Source of the DNA: Pseudomonadota bacterium | GTDB taxonomy: Bacteria > Pseudomonadota > Gammaproteobacteria > Burkholderiales > Burkholderiaceae | DNA: 41,564 nt | Direction: 5' to 3' | Assembly: GCA_021783435.1 (NCBI GenBank) | Contig: JAJXUC010000015.1 | Location: forward strand, 1 to 41,564 | Part shown: positions 25,308 to 33,784 of the stretch, piece by piece | How the letters are laid out: the number at the start of each line of letters is the position of its first letter | Position numbering within the stretch: the first letter of the stretch is position 1 | The notes under the pieces: model-generated | Seen by the model: the letters and a program-made list of their open reading frames with translations, nothing else | Databases searched by the model: none | Told to the model about the DNA's origin: nothing | Made by a program: the position numbers and the translations under genes

Positions 25308-26306
25308 TTAGCGGTTACCCCAGCACATGTCCATGCCGAACTTGGTTCCGCGACTCGGCACACCTGCCACCGGCTTGTCGGTGATCAGGTTGACGCCGGT
25401 GTTGTGGTAGCCGGAAACCATCTTGCCCGTCTTCGCGTATTCAACCCCGGCCTTGACGCCCAAGGCCGCCATCTTCAGCGGATACTGCTGCGCCGTCGCG
25501 GTGATGATGCCCTCTTTCACCTGCTCGACACCCTTGCAGCCGCCATCGATGGCGACGATCGCGACGCCCTCGGCTTTGCCCGCCTGCTTCAGGGCCTGAT
25601 AGGCACCCGCTGCGGCCGGCTCATTGATCGCGTAGACCAAGTTGATGTTGGGATCCTTCTGCAGGCAGTTCTGCATGGCTGTCTGGCCTTTCGCCTGATC
25701 GCCGCTGGTGTCGGCCATGCACACGATTTCAGGCGACTTGGACAACTCGTTGCTCTTCGCGCTGTCCGCCTTCAATCCAAAACCCTTCATGAAACCATTG
25801 TGCCGCTGAGCGCCCACGGGGCTGCCGGGGAAGAGATCGAGCGTGGCGATCACCGGCTTCTTGCCCTTCATATCCACCCGCGCGTATTTGCCGATCAGTT
25901 CCCCCGCCTGGTAATTGTCGGTGGCGAACAGTGCATTCACGGCATTGGTCGGATCGGTGGGACTGTCCAGCGCGATGACCATGACCCCCTGCTTGCGGGC
26001 CTTTTCGATCGTCGGCACGATGGCCTTCGAATCCCCGGGAGTGATGAGGATGGTCTTCGCTCCTGCGGCCATCATGTTTTCGATGGCATTGACCTGGCTG
26101 GCGTTGTCGCCGTCGAATTTGCCCGCGGCCGTGATCAGCTTGGCGCCAAGCTTGGTCGCCTCTTGCTGCGCGCCCTTCTGCATGGTGACGAAGTACGGGT
26201 TGGTGTCCGTCTTCGTGATCAGGCCGATGACGGGTTGTCCCGCCGCGAAGCAGGCCCCTGCGTAACCCATTGCGGCCACTGCGAGCAATGCACTCTTGCG
26301 TTTCAT
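25308..26306 (-). CDS. CUT2 sugar-binding protein (ribose/fructose type)
   Basis: Periplasmic receptor of the CUT2 transporter. 332 residues with the signal peptide MKRKSALLAVAAMGYAGACFA, cleaved before AGQPVIGLITKTDTNPYFV. The mature protein is a Peripla_BP_4-type fold with GDNASQVNAIENMMAAGAKTILITPGD, FATDNYQAGELIGKYA and YAINEPAAAGAYQALKQAGK. These resemble FrcB and ribose-binding proteins. ATG at 26306 has GGAG about nine bases before it. It is the first gene of the minus-strand operon that continues with permease, ATPase, mutarotase, ROK repressor and reductase. The ligand cannot be read from the sequence; a fucose-, fructose- or ribose-like monosaccharide is likely. Confidence 0.9.
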   Translation of the reverse strand: MKRKSALLAVAAMGYAGACFAAGQPVIGLITKTDTNPYFVTMQKGAQQEATKLGAKLITAAGKFDGDNASQVNAIENMMAAGAKTILITPGDSKAIVPTIEKARKQGVMVIALDSPTDPTNAVNALFATDNYQAGELIGKYARVDMKGKKPVIATLDLFPGSPVGAQRHNGFMKGFGLKADSAKSNELSKSPEIVCMADTSGDQAKGQTAMQNCLQKDPNINLVYAINEPAAAGAYQALKQAGKAEGVAIVAIDGGCKGVEQVKEGIITATAQQYPLKMAALGVKAGVEYAKTGKMVSGYHNTGVNLITDKPVAGVPSRGTKFGMDMCWGNR

Positions 26307-26421
26307 GAAATGTCTCCTCTCTGAACGGATGGGAAGGTGGCGTTGAACAAGCCCGCCGATAGGGCCGTCTTGCATGCGACGATGCGTGGGCCTCGGCTGA
26401 CTGCATTCTGGGCCTGGCGAC

Positions 26422-26446
26422 TTACTAAATCAAGAGGATTAATTAA
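26422..26446. promoter_or_regulatory. Candidate ROK-repressor operator
   Basis: Arms TTACTAAATC and GATTAATTAA, separated by five bases, match as an inverted repeat in 8 of 10 positions. The AT-rich character and the length of about 25 bases resemble operators of XylR/Mlc-type ROK repressors. It is about 116 bases before the CUT2 binding-protein start. The perfect 10-base palindrome ATTAATTAAT is embedded in its right arm. Confidence 0.45.
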
Positions 26447-26466
26447 TGGAAAACCCGGAATTTCAA

Positions 26467-26478
26467 GCTCGATCGAGC
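26467..26478. promoter_or_regulatory. Perfect 12-base palindrome, possible operator
   Basis: GCTCGATCGAGC reads the same on both strands. It is 20 bases from the candidate ROK site and could be a LacI-like or half-spaced ROK site. No further evidence. Confidence 0.3.
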
Positions 26479-26576
26479 CGAAAAGCGGCGCCGCCCCCTC
26501 TCACAGGCGCGCGCGGGCCTGGCCAGGCGATGCCTGCATCCGCCTTGCCCTTGGCCGGTGCGGCGGCGACGTCACG

Positions 26577-26591
26577 CTGATACAAAATCAG
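26577..26591. promoter_or_regulatory. Inverted repeat in araC upstream region
   Basis: Arms CTGAT and ATCAG flank five bases, with two more matching bases on each side after one mismatch. ATCAGT recurs 30 bases to the right (26617-26622), a spacing close to three helical turns. Confidence 0.3.
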
Positions 26592-26629
26592 TGTTAACCC
26601 TAAAAGCAAAAAAAATATCAGTCACCATC

Positions 26630-26649
26630 CTCGAATGATGTAGTTCGAG
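26630..26649. promoter_or_regulatory. Inverted repeat close to the araC-type gene
   Basis: Perfect 6-bp arms CTCGAA and TTCGAG with an 8-base spacer, about 100 bases before the AraC-type start. It could be an autoregulatory site or an RNA hairpin in the leader. Confidence 0.3.
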
Positions 26650-26752
26650 ACTCCTGCGGCGACTAATCTTTGCCTGCGATGTGCCCCGGTGTCTCGCTGC
26701 TTGGAGAACCTGGCCGCCACAGCGCCCACGAAAAACAACGACGGAGACACCC

Positions 26753-27634
26753 ATGGCCCCTTACCTCGAACTCGTTGGCATTCAAGAGCAGGACTCGTTC
26801 AAGGTCTGGGCTCACGGCTACCCGTACGAGACCGTGCGCTGGCACTTCCACCCCGAGTACGAGATCAATCTGGTCACCGATACGACAGGTCGCTACTTCG
26901 TCGGCGACAACACCGGCATGTTCGAGCCCGGGCAACTCTTCATGGTGGGGCCGAATCTGCCGCACAACTGGGTCAGCGACGTGCCCGACAAGCGCCCGAT
27001 TGCGCAGCGCTGCATCGTCCTGCAGTTCTCGGGCAAGACGCTCAGCAGGGGCATTGCCGCCTTTCCCGAACTCTCTTACCTCGAGCGCCTGCTGACGCAG
27101 GCCCAGCGTGGCATCCTGTTCTCGCCGGCCGTGGCGCGGCGCGCAGCACCGCTGCTGAACGCCTTGCTCACCCTCAGCGGGGTTCAGCGTGTGCATCAGT
27201 TCCTGCTCCTGCTCGACATGCTGGCGCATGGGCAAGACAGCACCCTGCTGGCCACGCCGGCGTTTCGTCCCGACCCTGAGGGCTACCAGTCATCGGCCAT
27301 CAACCAGGTTCTGAAATATCTCGCGGATCACCTGGGCGATCGCTTGCGCGAGATCGATCTCGCGCGCTATGCCAGCATGGAGCCCAGCGCCTTCTCGCGC
27401 TTTTTCCACCGCCACACCGGGGTGTCCTTCGTGCAGTACCTCAACCGTCTGCGCGTCGGCCGTGCCTGCGAACTGCTGATCACCACCGACAAACCCGTCA
27501 CCAGCATCTGCTACGACTGTGGCTTCAACAATGTGTCGAACTTCAACCGCCACTTCCTGGCCTTGAAAGGCATGCCGCCATCGCAGTTCAGGCGCTACCA
27601 CGAGCTCAACGCCGAGCACGAGGCTTACGGATAA
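26753..27634 (+). CDS. AraC-family transcriptional regulator
   Basis: 293 residues. The N-terminal cupin sensor has WHFHPEYEINLV and later GPNLPHNWVS. The C-terminal double helix-turn-helix (about 190-285) shows LREIDLARYASMEPSAFSRFF as the first HTH and PVTSICYDCGFNNVSNFNRHF as the second, the AraC signature. GGAG lies seven bases before the ATG at 26753, which decides the start over the longer frame from 26681. It is divergent from the CUT2 operon and codirectional with the dehydrogenase, kinase and second CUT2 transporter that follow, about 100 bases on. It is the natural activator of that downstream set. A weak 5-bp hairpin at 27672-27688 may slow transcription into it. Confidence 0.9.
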   Translation: MAPYLELVGIQEQDSFKVWAHGYPYETVRWHFHPEYEINLVTDTTGRYFVGDNTGMFEPGQLFMVGPNLPHNWVSDVPDKRPIAQRCIVLQFSGKTLSRGIAAFPELSYLERLLTQAQRGILFSPAVARRAAPLLNALLTLSGVQRVHQFLLLLDMLAHGQDSTLLATPAFRPDPEGYQSSAINQVLKYLADHLGDRLREIDLARYASMEPSAFSRFFHRHTGVSFVQYLNRLRVGRACELLITTDKPVTSICYDCGFNNVSNFNRHFLALKGMPPSQFRRYHELNAEHEAYG

Positions 27635-27730
27635 GACGCCGGCGAACCCTTCTTCAGAGCGTGATTCGGACCCCACGGCCACTGTGGGATCGAGCGCCGC
27701 TTTGCCTCAAAACCGAACCTCAATATCGAG

Positions 27731-28813
27731 ATGAACGACATCGACAACCTGATGCAAGCCGTGGTCTGCCATGGACCGAAAGACTATCGCCTCGAACGCG
27801 TGGCGCGGCCCACGGCTGGTCCCCATGAGCTGGTGATCGAGATCGGCGCGTGCGGCATTTGCGCCAGCGACTGCAAGTGCTACTCGGGCGCCGCCATGTT
27901 CTGGGGCGGCGAAGGCAAACCGGCTTGGGTGAAGGCCCCGGTGATCGCAGGCCACGAATTCTTCGGCTACGTCGTCGAGGCAGGGCCGGGGGCAGCGGAG
28001 CACTTCGGCGTCGCGATCGGCGAGCGCGTGATCGCCGAGCAGATCGTGCCGTGCGGCAAGTGCCGTTATTGCACGTCCGGCCAGTACCACATGTGCGAGG
28101 TCCACAACATCTTCGGATTCCAGCGCGTGGTGGCGGATGGCGGCATGGCCGAGTTCATGCGCATTCCCGCAACGGCCCGGGTCCACAAGATTCCCGATGG
28201 GGTCACGCTCGCGGACGCGGCCATGATCGAGCCCATGGCCTGCGCGGTTCACACCGTGAATCGGGCCGACATCCAACTGGACGATGTCGTCGTCATCGCC
28301 GGCGCCGGCCCTCTGGGGCTGGGCATGGTTCAGGTGGCCAAGCTGAAGACGCCGAGGAAGCTCGTCGTCATCGACATGGTCCCGCAGCGCCTGGCGCTCG
28401 CCGCGGCGTTCGGCGCCGACGTCACCATCAACCCCGCGGTCGACGACGCCAAGGCGATCATCGACAAGCTGACTTCGGGATATGGCTGCGATGTGTACAT
28501 CGAATCGACCGGCGTGCCAGCCGGCGTCACCCAAGGTCTCGAGCTGATACGCAAGCTCGGGCGCTTCGTCGAGTTCAGCGTCTTCGGCAAGGACACCAGC
28601 GTCGACTGGTCCATCATCGGCGACCGCAAGGAACTCGACGTTCGCGGCGCGCATCTCGGGCCGTACTGCTATCCCGTCGTCATCGATTTGATGGTCAGGG
28701 GCCTGCTCACCTCGCGCGGCATCGTCACCCACAACTTCTCGCTGGGCGAATGGGAGCAGGCGTTCGCGCTCGCCAACTCGCTGGACTCGATCAAGGTTCT
28801 GCTGAAACCCTGA
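27731..28813 (+). CDS. Zinc-dependent medium-chain dehydrogenase, polyol type
   Basis: 360 residues with the zinc-ADH pattern. Catalytic C44 is in GICASD, the GHE at 74-76 gives the second and third ligands, and structural-zinc cysteines are C108, C111, C114 and C122 in CGKCRYCTSGQYHMC. The NAD-binding loop GAGPLGLGMVQVAK is at about 195-208. The long insert CYSGAAMFWGGEGKPAWVKAP and the block SIIGDRKELDVRGAHLGPYC resemble the bacterial erythritol/L-threitol dehydrogenase (EltD) group. That suggests oxidation of a sugar alcohol to a ketose. The start may also be the Met eight codons later, since no strong ribosome site distinguishes them. Its stop overlaps the kinase start by one base, so the two enzymes act in sequence: oxidise, then phosphorylate. 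Confidence 0.85.
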   Translation: MNDIDNLMQAVVCHGPKDYRLERVARPTAGPHELVIEIGACGICASDCKCYSGAAMFWGGEGKPAWVKAPVIAGHEFFGYVVEAGPGAAEHFGVAIGERVIAEQIVPCGKCRYCTSGQYHMCEVHNIFGFQRVVADGGMAEFMRIPATARVHKIPDGVTLADAAMIEPMACAVHTVNRADIQLDDVVVIAGAGPLGLGMVQVAKLKTPRKLVVIDMVPQRLALAAAFGADVTINPAVDDAKAIIDKLTSGYGCDVYIESTGVPAGVTQGLELIRKLGRFVEFSVFGKDTSVDWSIIGDRKELDVRGAHLGPYCYPVVIDLMVRGLLTSRGIVTHNFSLGEWEQAFALANSLDSIKVLLKP

Positions 28814-30393
28814 TGCACCCGGCCATGAACGCGACCATCCCCCATGTCATCGGTGTCGACATCGGCACCCAAAGCACCAAGGCCGTGCTGGTGACGGCAG
28901 CGGGCACGATCGTGGCGCAGCGTTCGCGGGCCTACCAAGTCGAAACGCCAAGGCCGCTATGGGCGCAACAGTGGCCCGATGTCTGGCTGCAAGCCGTGGT
29001 CGAGAGCGTGCGCGAACTGATGGCCAGCGTCGACATTCAACCGGCGTCGGTCCGGGCGATGTGCGTCACCAGCCTGTACGGCGGCAGCGGCATCCCGGTG
29101 GACAGGCAGGGCAAGCCGCTCTACCCATGCCTGATCTGGATGGATCGCCGCGCGCAGGACGAAGTCGACTGGGTGCGGCGCCACGTCGACGTCCAGCGGC
29201 TCTACGACATCACCGGCAACGGCATCGACAGCTACTACGGCTACACGAAAATGCTCTGGCTGCGCGACAAGGAACCCGAAATCTGGAAGCGCATCGATCG
29301 CTTCCTGCCCCCGAACACCTATGTCAACGCCCAGTTCACCGGGCAGGTCGCGGTCGACCACAGCTCGGCCGGCAACATCGGCGGCGTCTACGACGTGACC
29401 CGGCGTTGCTGGTCTGACGAAGCGCTGGCCATGCTCGGCATGGCGCGCTCGATGATGCCCGACCGGCTCGTCGAGTCCAGCGACTGCGTCGGCCCGCTGT
29501 TGCCCCAATGGGCGCAGGCGATGGGCTTGCCGGCGGGCCTGCCGCTGATGGCCGGCGGCGTCGATGCTGCCGTGGCCACGCTGGCCGCCGGTGCCGCCCG
29601 GCCGGGCAATCATGTGGCCATGATCGGCACCAGCATGTGCTGGGGCACGATCCGGCAAAGCGTGGACGCGCGCCATGGGCTCATCAGCATGCCGCATGTG
29701 TTCAACGGCAGCAAGGACCTGTACGTGTTCGGCGGCGCCATCACCGCGGGGGCCTCGGTCACCTGGTTTCGCGAGACCTTCTGCCAGGCCGAGATCCTGG
29801 CGGGCGCGGCCCAAGGCGTCGATCCTCACGCCGTGCTCGAGCGCGACGCCGTCGAGCTGCCACCGGGCAGTGACGGCATCCTGTTCCTGCCCTACCTGAT
29901 GGGTGAGCGCAGCCCCGTGTGGGACGCCCAGGCCAGCGGCACCTTCGTCGGGCTCAGCCTGCACCACGGCCGCCCTCACCTCTACCGCGCCGTGCTCGAA
30001 GGCATCACCTACGCCCTGCACCACAACATGCAGGCCGGCGTCCGGGGCATGGGTGCCATCGATCCGGGACTGGTGGTGGTGGGCGGCGCCAGCCACTCGG
30101 ACCTGTGGATGCAGATCATCGCCGACGTCACCGGGCGCGAAGTGTTCACGATCGCCGAAGACGTGGAAGCCTCGCTCGGCGCCGCCATGCTGGCCGCATT
30201 CGGCGCCGGTCTGGTCGACGCCGACCAGGTCGCGCGGGGCTGGGTTCAACCCAGGGCGCGCGCGTCGCCACGCGCCGATGTGCACCGGCATTACGCCGCC
30301 CTGTTCGAACAGTACATCGCGTTGTACCCGGCTGTCAGGCCGGTGATGCACCGCTTGCGTGAGATCGCCAAGGAGGGACGCACCGTGGAATGA
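28813..30393 (+). CDS. FGGY-family carbohydrate kinase
   Basis: 526 residues. The N-terminal phosphate loop is VIGVDIGTQSTKAVL. Also visible are WMDRRAQDEVDWV, GGVDAAVATLAAGAARPG, IGTSMCWGT, LPYLMGERSPVWD and VVVGGASHSDLWMQIIADVTGREV, the C-terminal adenosine-binding part of xylulokinase-like enzymes. It phosphorylates a ketose or polyol with ATP in the cytosol. ATG at 28813 overlaps the dehydrogenase stop (TGATG); a second ATG lies four codons later. The open frame that continues back to 27850 is only a shadow of the dehydrogenase. Substrate likely the ketose made by that enzyme: xylulose, ribulose or a tetrulose. A 143-base gap with no clear signal follows. Confidence 0.9.
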   Translation: MHPAMNATIPHVIGVDIGTQSTKAVLVTAAGTIVAQRSRAYQVETPRPLWAQQWPDVWLQAVVESVRELMASVDIQPASVRAMCVTSLYGGSGIPVDRQGKPLYPCLIWMDRRAQDEVDWVRRHVDVQRLYDITGNGIDSYYGYTKMLWLRDKEPEIWKRIDRFLPPNTYVNAQFTGQVAVDHSSAGNIGGVYDVTRRCWSDEALAMLGMARSMMPDRLVESSDCVGPLLPQWAQAMGLPAGLPLMAGGVDAAVATLAAGAARPGNHVAMIGTSMCWGTIRQSVDARHGLISMPHVFNGSKDLYVFGGAITAGASVTWFRETFCQAEILAGAAQGVDPHAVLERDAVELPPGSDGILFLPYLMGERSPVWDAQASGTFVGLSLHHGRPHLYRAVLEGITYALHHNMQAGVRGMGAIDPGLVVVGGASHSDLWMQIIADVTGREVFTIAEDVEASLGAAMLAAFGAGLVDADQVARGWVQPRARASPRADVHRHYAALFEQYIALYPAVRPVMHRLREIAKEGRTVE

Positions 30394-30536
30394 ATCCAGA
30401 ACCTGTCAGTCATGCATCAGAACCCCCGCGATCGACACCGCCGGGGCGAGTCGGAGACAAACCGCGTGTGCTGGCGTCGCTGATGACGGCGCCTCACCCG
30501 GATTGGCGTGCAGTTCCATCAAAATCGGAGAAGAGC

Positions 30537-31622
30537 ATGTTGAACACCCTTGCATCGAAACTGACCAGCGCCGCGGCGCTCGTGGCCTTGACTCTGGGCG
30601 GGAGCGCCGCATTCGGCGCCGCCGTCACCAATGCCAAGATTGCCTTCCTGATGCCCGATGAGGCATCGACCCGCTACGAGTTGCACGACAAACCCGGCTT
30701 CATCGCCGAAGTGAAGAAGTTGTGCCCGACTTGCCAAGTTCTCTACCAAAACGCCAACGGCAATGCCTCGCGGCAACAGCAGCAGTTTGACTCGGTCATC
30801 TCGCAGGGCGCGAAGGCCATCGTCATCGATCCGGTCGATTCGTCGGCGGCGGCCTCGCTGGTCAAGCAGGCGCAGGCCCGCGGCATCAAGGTCATTTCCT
30901 ACGACCGACCCATCCCGGGCGCCAAGGCCGACTATTACGTCTCCTTCAACAACGAAGGCATCGGCAAGGCCATTGCCGCATCACTCGTGGAGCATCTCAA
31001 GGCGATGGGCGTGCCCACGACGGGTGACGGTGGCCTGCTCGTGGTCAACGGTTCGCCGACCGACGCGGCTGCAGGCCTGATCAAGAAGGGCATTCACGAA
31101 GGCCTGGCCGGCAGCGGCTACAAGATCCTGGCCGAGTACGGCACTCCGGATTGGGTGCCGGCCAAGGCGCAGCAATGGGTGAGCGGACAGATTTCGCGCT
31201 TCGGCAGCAAGATCATTGGCGTCGTCGCCGCGAATGACGGGACCGGCGGGGCCACCATCGCGGCATTCAAGGCCGCCGGCGTCCATCCGATTCCTCCCGT
31301 CACCGGGAACGACGCGACCATCGCCGGGCTGCAATTGATCATCGCCGGCGATCAGTACAACACCATCTCCAAGCCGAGCGAGATCGAGGCTGGCGCTGCC
31401 GCCAAGGTCGCGGTCGAGCTGCTGTCCGGCGAGACGCCCAAGGCCGACACGATGCTCTACGACACGCCATCCCAGCTGTTCACGCCCGACGTGGTGACCG
31501 CCAAGAACCTTAAGGCGGAGATCGTCGACAAGATGATGGGCGGCAAGCCGATCGAGTCGGCCTCGGTCCTGTGTGTCGGCAGCTACATCGCCGGCTGCAA
31601 GAAGCTCGGCATCACGCCGTAA
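30537..31622 (+). CDS. CUT2 sugar-binding protein (XylF-like)
   Basis: Periplasmic receptor of the second CUT2 importer. 361 residues with the signal peptide ending near LTLGGSAAFGA. The mature part shows KIAFLMPDEASTRYELHDKPGF, SRQQQQFDSVISQGAKAIVIDPVDSSAA, ISYDRPIPGAKADYYVSFNNEGIG and VVAANDGTGGATIAAF. These match the xylose-binding protein XylF more closely than ribose- or fructose-binding ones. GGAG lies about eight bases before the ATG at 30537, so the longer frame from 30390 is not used. It begins a transporter set with the ATPase and permease, downstream of the dehydrogenase and kinase. Ligand: a pentose or pentitol is plausible. Confidence 0.9.
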   Translation: MLNTLASKLTSAAALVALTLGGSAAFGAAVTNAKIAFLMPDEASTRYELHDKPGFIAEVKKLCPTCQVLYQNANGNASRQQQQFDSVISQGAKAIVIDPVDSSAAASLVKQAQARGIKVISYDRPIPGAKADYYVSFNNEGIGKAIAASLVEHLKAMGVPTTGDGGLLVVNGSPTDAAAGLIKKGIHEGLAGSGYKILAEYGTPDWVPAKAQQWVSGQISRFGSKIIGVVAANDGTGGATIAAFKAAGVHPIPPVTGNDATIAGLQLIIAGDQYNTISKPSEIEAGAAAKVAVELLSGETPKADTMLYDTPSQLFTPDVVTAKNLKAEIVDKMMGGKPIESASVLCVGSYIAGCKKLGITP

Positions 31623-31627
31623 CCGAC

Positions 31628-32455
31628 ATGGAACCCGCCCACGCGCAACGGCCGGCACCCACCGGCGAACCCGTCCTCAGCCTTCGCGGAGTCTCCAAGC
31701 GCTTCGGCGCGGTGGCGGCGCTGACTGACATCGATCTCGACGTCCATGCGGGCGAGGTCGTTGCGCTGGTTGGCGACAATGGCGCCGGCAAATCGACCTT
31801 GGTCAAGGTCCTTGCCGGCGTGCATCAGCCAACCGCCGGGACCATGGCGTTCTGCGGCCAACCCGTGACCCTCGAGGATCCGAGCGCTTCGCTGGCGCTG
31901 GGCATCGCCACCGTCTTCCAGGACCTGGCGCTGTGCGAGAACCTGGACGTCGTCGCCAACATCTTTCTCGGCCGGGAACTGCAGGCGCTGCGCCTGGACG
32001 AGGTGGCGATGGAACTCAAGGCGTGGACGCTGCTCAAGGAGCTGTCGGCGCGCATTCCGAGCGTTCGCATCCCGGTTGCGTCGCTCTCCGGCGGCCAGCG
32101 TCAGACCGTCGCCATCGCCCGCTCGCTGCTGCTCGAGCCGAAGCTGATCTTGCTCGACGAGCCGACCGCGGCGCTCGGCGTTGCGCAGACGGCCGAGGTT
32201 CTCGACCTGATCGAGCGCGTCCGCGACCGCGGTCTCGGCGTGCTCATGATCAGCCACAACATGGAGGATGTGCGCGCCGTCGCCGATCGAATCGTGGTGC
32301 TTCGGCTCGGCCGCAACAACGGCGTCTTCCATCCCGATGCCTCGAACCAGGAGCTGGTGAGCGCCATCACGGGCGCCACGGACAACTCCGTCTCGCGTCG
32401 ATCCGAGCGGCGTGAGGCCCAACTCCATCAGACTCACGACCGAGAGCAGCCATGA
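31628..32455 (+). CDS. Single-domain CUT2 ABC transporter ATPase
   Basis: 275 residues with one nucleotide-binding domain, as in the first CUT2 set. Walker A GDNGAGKSTLVK, Q-loop VFQDLALCENLDV, signature LSGGQRQTVAIARS, Walker B LILLDEPTAALGV and H-loop MISHNMEDV are intact. The C-terminal 25 residues are polar and rich in Arg and His, past the usual end. It starts six bases after the binding-protein stop and overlaps the permease start (ATGA), so the three transporter genes are coupled. XylG normally has two fused ATPase domains; this shorter form must dimerise. Confidence 0.9.
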   Translation: MEPAHAQRPAPTGEPVLSLRGVSKRFGAVAALTDIDLDVHAGEVVALVGDNGAGKSTLVKVLAGVHQPTAGTMAFCGQPVTLEDPSASLALGIATVFQDLALCENLDVVANIFLGRELQALRLDEVAMELKAWTLLKELSARIPSVRIPVASLSGGQRQTVAIARSLLLEPKLILLDEPTAALGVAQTAEVLDLIERVRDRGLGVLMISHNMEDVRAVADRIVVLRLGRNNGVFHPDASNQELVSAITGATDNSVSRRSERREAQLHQTHDREQP

Positions 32456-33711
32456 CCACCGACACTGGAGATACCCCGCAAGCCAAGCCGCTGCTCGACC
32501 GCAGCGACGAGCGTGTGAAGCATGAGCGCGGCATCGCCGGCGCGATTCGCACCTTCATCGACCGCGTGCGCTCGGGCGACATCGGCTCGCTCCCGGTGGT
32601 TGTCGGGCTGGCCATCATCTGGACCATCTTCCAGAGCCTGAACCCCATCTTCCTGTCCAGCAACAATCTCGTGAACATGCTGTTCGACGCCTCCACGGTG
32701 GGGGTGATTTCGCTGGGCATCGTCTGCATCCTGATGCTCGGGGAGATCGACCTGTCGGTCGGCTCGGTCAGCGGATTCGCCTCGGCGCTGGTGGGTGTGC
32801 TGTGGGTCAACCAAGGCTGGCCCGTCGGGCTTGCGATTGCCGCTGCGGTCCTGAGCGGCGCGTTCATCGGATTCATCTACGCCCAACTGTTCAACCGCTT
32901 CGGCATGCCCAGTTTCGTGTCCACCCTCGCGGGTTTGCTCGCGATCCTCGGCATGCAACTCTACATTCTCGGGCCCACCGGGTCGATCAACCTGCCCTAT
33001 GGGTCCGGTCTGGTCAATCTCGGCCAGTCCTTGTTCATGCCGCACAGCGTCGCCTATCTGGTGGTGACTCTGGCGGGCCTCTTGATGTTCGTGACGGGCT
33101 TTCGCACAGCCGCCCGGCGCCGGCAGGCCGGCCTGTCCTCGGAGTCGATGAACGCATTGCTGCTGCGCGCCATCGTCATCACGGTCGTGCTGGAATTCCT
33201 CGTCTACTACTTCAACCTGGACCGGGGTGTCCCCTGGATGTTCGGCATCTTCGTGGGCCTGGTCGTCGTCATGGGCTACGCCCTGACACGCACCCAATGG
33301 GGCCGCGCCGTGCATGCGGTGGGCGGCAATCGCGAAGCCGCGCGCCGCGCCGGCATCAACGTTCGGCTGATCTACACCAGCGTCTTCGTCCTGTGCTCGA
33401 TGCTCGCCGCATTCGGCGGCGTGCTCGCCTCGGCGCGCCTGGCCTCGGCAAGCCAGCAGGCCGGCACGGGCGATGTCAATCTCAATGCCATCGCCGCTGC
33501 CGTGATCGGTGGAACCAGCCTCTTCGGTGGCCGCGGCAGCGCCTATTCCGCCCTGCTGGGCATCATCGTCATCCAATCCATCTCCAGCGGACTGACGCTG
33601 CTCGACCTGTCGTCGTCGCTGCGCTACATGATCACCGGCGGTGTGCTGGCCATCGCCGTGATCGTCGACTCGCTGGCACGCCAATCGCGCGTGTCACACG
33701 GCCGGGCCTGA
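32452..33711 (+). CDS. CUT2 sugar ABC transporter permease (XylH-like)
   Basis: 419 residues, longer than the RbsC type and of the size of XylH. A cytosolic head of about 50 residues is followed by some ten hydrophobic helices. Hallmarks are LGIVCILMLGEIDLSVGSVSGFASALVGVL, FGMPSFVSTLAGLLAILGMQLYILG, the loop AVGGNREAARRAGI, and VIGGTSLFGGRGSAYSALLG. An insertion in the middle, FRTAARRRQAGLSSESMNAL, is the extra cytosolic loop seen in XylH. ATG overlaps the ATPase stop by four bases. It ends the plus-strand operon before a long hairpin. Confidence 0.9.
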   Translation: MTTDTGDTPQAKPLLDRSDERVKHERGIAGAIRTFIDRVRSGDIGSLPVVVGLAIIWTIFQSLNPIFLSSNNLVNMLFDASTVGVISLGIVCILMLGEIDLSVGSVSGFASALVGVLWVNQGWPVGLAIAAAVLSGAFIGFIYAQLFNRFGMPSFVSTLAGLLAILGMQLYILGPTGSINLPYGSGLVNLGQSLFMPHSVAYLVVTLAGLLMFVTGFRTAARRRQAGLSSESMNALLLRAIVITVVLEFLVYYFNLDRGVPWMFGIFVGLVVVMGYALTRTQWGRAVHAVGGNREAARRAGINVRLIYTSVFVLCSMLAAFGGVLASARLASASQQAGTGDVNLNAIAAAVIGGTSLFGGRGSAYSALLGIIVIQSISSGLTLLDLSSSLRYMITGGVLAIAVIVDSLARQSRVSHGRA

Positions 33712-33746
33712 GTCCCCGTGGCGCGAACCATGGCGCCATGCAGCCT

Positions 33747-33777
33747 GCGCCGCCGAGCCCGCGAGGCTTGGCGGCGC
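33747..33777. terminator. Long hairpin between convergent permease and SHOCT genes
   Basis: Outer 8-bp perfect arms 33747-33754 and 33770-33777 continue into an inner 5-bp stem (one G-U) with a 5-base loop. It lies 35 bases after the permease stop and 8 bases beyond the SHOCT gene end, so it can act on both transcripts. No U-tract on either strand. Confidence 0.55.
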
Positions 33778-33784
33778 CGCATCG

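Larger units (their letters stand above)
26307..26752. promoter_or_regulatory. Divergent control region between CUT2 operon and araC-type gene
   Basis: A 446-base gap without a convincing gene. It contains an imperfect 10-bp inverted repeat at 26422-26446, a perfect 12-base palindrome at 26467-26478, inverted repeats at 26577-26591 and 26630-26649, and an A-rich stretch at 26601-26616 that may be part of a promoter. The left half would serve the CUT2 operon and the right half the AraC gene. Confidence 0.55.

Noticed and set aside
27672..27688. Short hairpin after the AraC gene as a terminator
   Set aside because: Only five base pairs with a seven-base loop and no U-tract; too weak to call separately.
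27850..28812. Possible 320-residue N-terminal extension of the FGGY kinase
   Set aside because: It is a different frame of the zinc dehydrogenase gene and is Arg-rich. The kinase family begins at 28813.
28957..30351. Open frame of 464 codons on the minus strand
   Set aside because: It is antisense to the FGGY kinase, which has all family motifs.
32434..33684. Open frame of 416 codons on the minus strand
   Set aside because: It is antisense to the XylH-like permease; its product is a polar Asp/Gln/His-rich string without domains.
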